A stretch of DNA of 64,000 nucleotides. Origin: CAWAVN01 sp963825075. GTDB taxonomy: Bacteria; Planctomycetota; Planctomycetia; Planctomycetales; Planctomycetaceae. A program made the position numbers and the translations under genes. Location: NCBI GenBank assembly GCA_963825075.1, contig CAWGRX010000026.1:1-64000 (forward strand), given 5' to 3'. Below the pieces are notes generated by a model that saw only the letters and a list, made by a program, of their open reading frames with translations, made no database searches and was not told where the DNA came from. Of the stretch, positions 63,659 through 64,000 are shown one piece after another. How positions within the stretch are numbered: the stretch's first letter is position 1; each line of letters starts with the position of its first letter.

Positions 63659-64000
63659 CAGGCCGCCTGCTCTCTGGGAAGATCGGGGTTCTTCGGCCCG
63701 GCCGCATGAAACCAGACCGCTGCACTGATGACGCCCGCCAGCACGCCGCACAGCGAATAGGTCACAATCGCCTCCGGCCACCAGCCGGCAAACGATCGTC
63801 CGCCTCCTCCGCCCATGCCGAAATACTTGGGGACGCCGCGAATCACGAATGCGACAAAGTTGGTCGCAAAACCGGCGAGCGCGAAGCTGAGATAAATCCG
63901 CCGGCCCGGTTTGGCGGACCATAATGCCAGGTCCATCATCGGCCCGGTAAGCAGCAGGCTGGTGGTCGCCCCCCAACCGGGAACCGCGTACCCGCCGACT
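63658..64000 (-). CDS. Membrane protein, 5' end beyond the window
   Basis: The visible 114 residues hold three hydrophobic segments: VGGYAVPGWGATTSLLLTG, IYLSFALAGFATNFVAFVI and WWPEAIVTYSLCGVLAGVISA, with a Gly-rich loop (GMGGGGG) between the last two. The reading frame is open to the window end. It could be an ECF-type or CbiM-like permease component, but too little is visible. Its stop codon overlaps the start of the IDDTD protein gene, so the two are translated together. Confidence 0.55.
   Translation of the reverse strand, partial: VGGYAVPGWGATTSLLLTGPMMDLALWSAKPGRRIYLSFALAGFATNFVAFVIRGVPKYFGMGGGGGRSFAGWWPEAIVTYSLCGVLAGVISAAVWFHAAGPKNPDLPREQAA

Overview
The window looks like a chromosomal segment of a planctomycete. 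No single gene proves this, but many family signatures agree: two DUF1501 Tat-exported proteins plus a third fragment, two DUF1559 proteins, a PSCyt1-type cytochrome fragment, PVC-type membrane-bound dehydrogenase-like propellers with CxxCH haem sites, MJ0042-type zinc ribbons fused to membrane proteins, sulfatases, HEAT and TPR proteins, PQQ-like propellers, and an archaeal-type formylmethanofuran dehydrogenase subunit C. lpxB indicates a Gram-negative style outer membrane. I recognise no rRNA, tRNA or CRISPR array.

Layout. 0.1-3.7 kb: a degenerate HD-GYP protein, a CPBP protease and an enolase-superfamily enzyme on the plus strand. 3.7-10.9 kb: a minus-strand run with a membrane-anchored Mrr-like nuclease, a frameshifted ABC ATPase and two architecturally related zinc-ribbon/membrane/ectodomain proteins. 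11-12 kb: an IS5-type remnant and a small unknown gene; then lpxB. 13.3-21.9 kb: a minus-strand operon with a 1516-aa TPR protein, a second TPR protein, ExbB/TolQ, two ExbD/TolR and a decayed third ExbD, which looks like a proton-motive-force-driven envelope machine. 22.2-29.1 kb: mostly envelope or secreted proteins (PQQ-like lipoprotein, GspF-like protein, a sulfatase-fold lipoprotein that has lost its active site, a Cys/Tyr-rich protein, an alpha/beta hydrolase).

29.3-38.6 kb: gltX, a probable ~120-nt small RNA with promoter and intrinsic terminator, four tiny membrane proteins (DUF1328, GlsB/YeaQ, DUF3309, PLDc_N-like), an IS66 remnant, a PQQ-like protein, ruvA, a haem-less PVC-type propeller and a DUF6655-like lipoprotein. 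38.6-45.4 kb is a decayed accessory zone: ISAzo13- and IS701-type remnants, gene fragments, a lower-GC lipoprotein, and a surface protein with Calx-beta, Ig-like and metzincin protease parts broken by several frameshifts behind an 11-base homopolymer.

45.5-64 kb: DUF1501, an eRF1-like protein, DUF1028, a beta-lactamase fragment, an aldo/keto reductase, a second DUF1501, a full-length PVC dehydrogenase/cytochrome, an intact formylglycine-type sulfatase, fhcC, HEAT and DUF1559 proteins, and at the right edge a TiaS-like protein coupled to a membrane protein that runs out of the window. Several otherwise conserved genes carry single frameshifts, so either this replicon is decaying locally or the assembly has indel errors; raw reads would decide.
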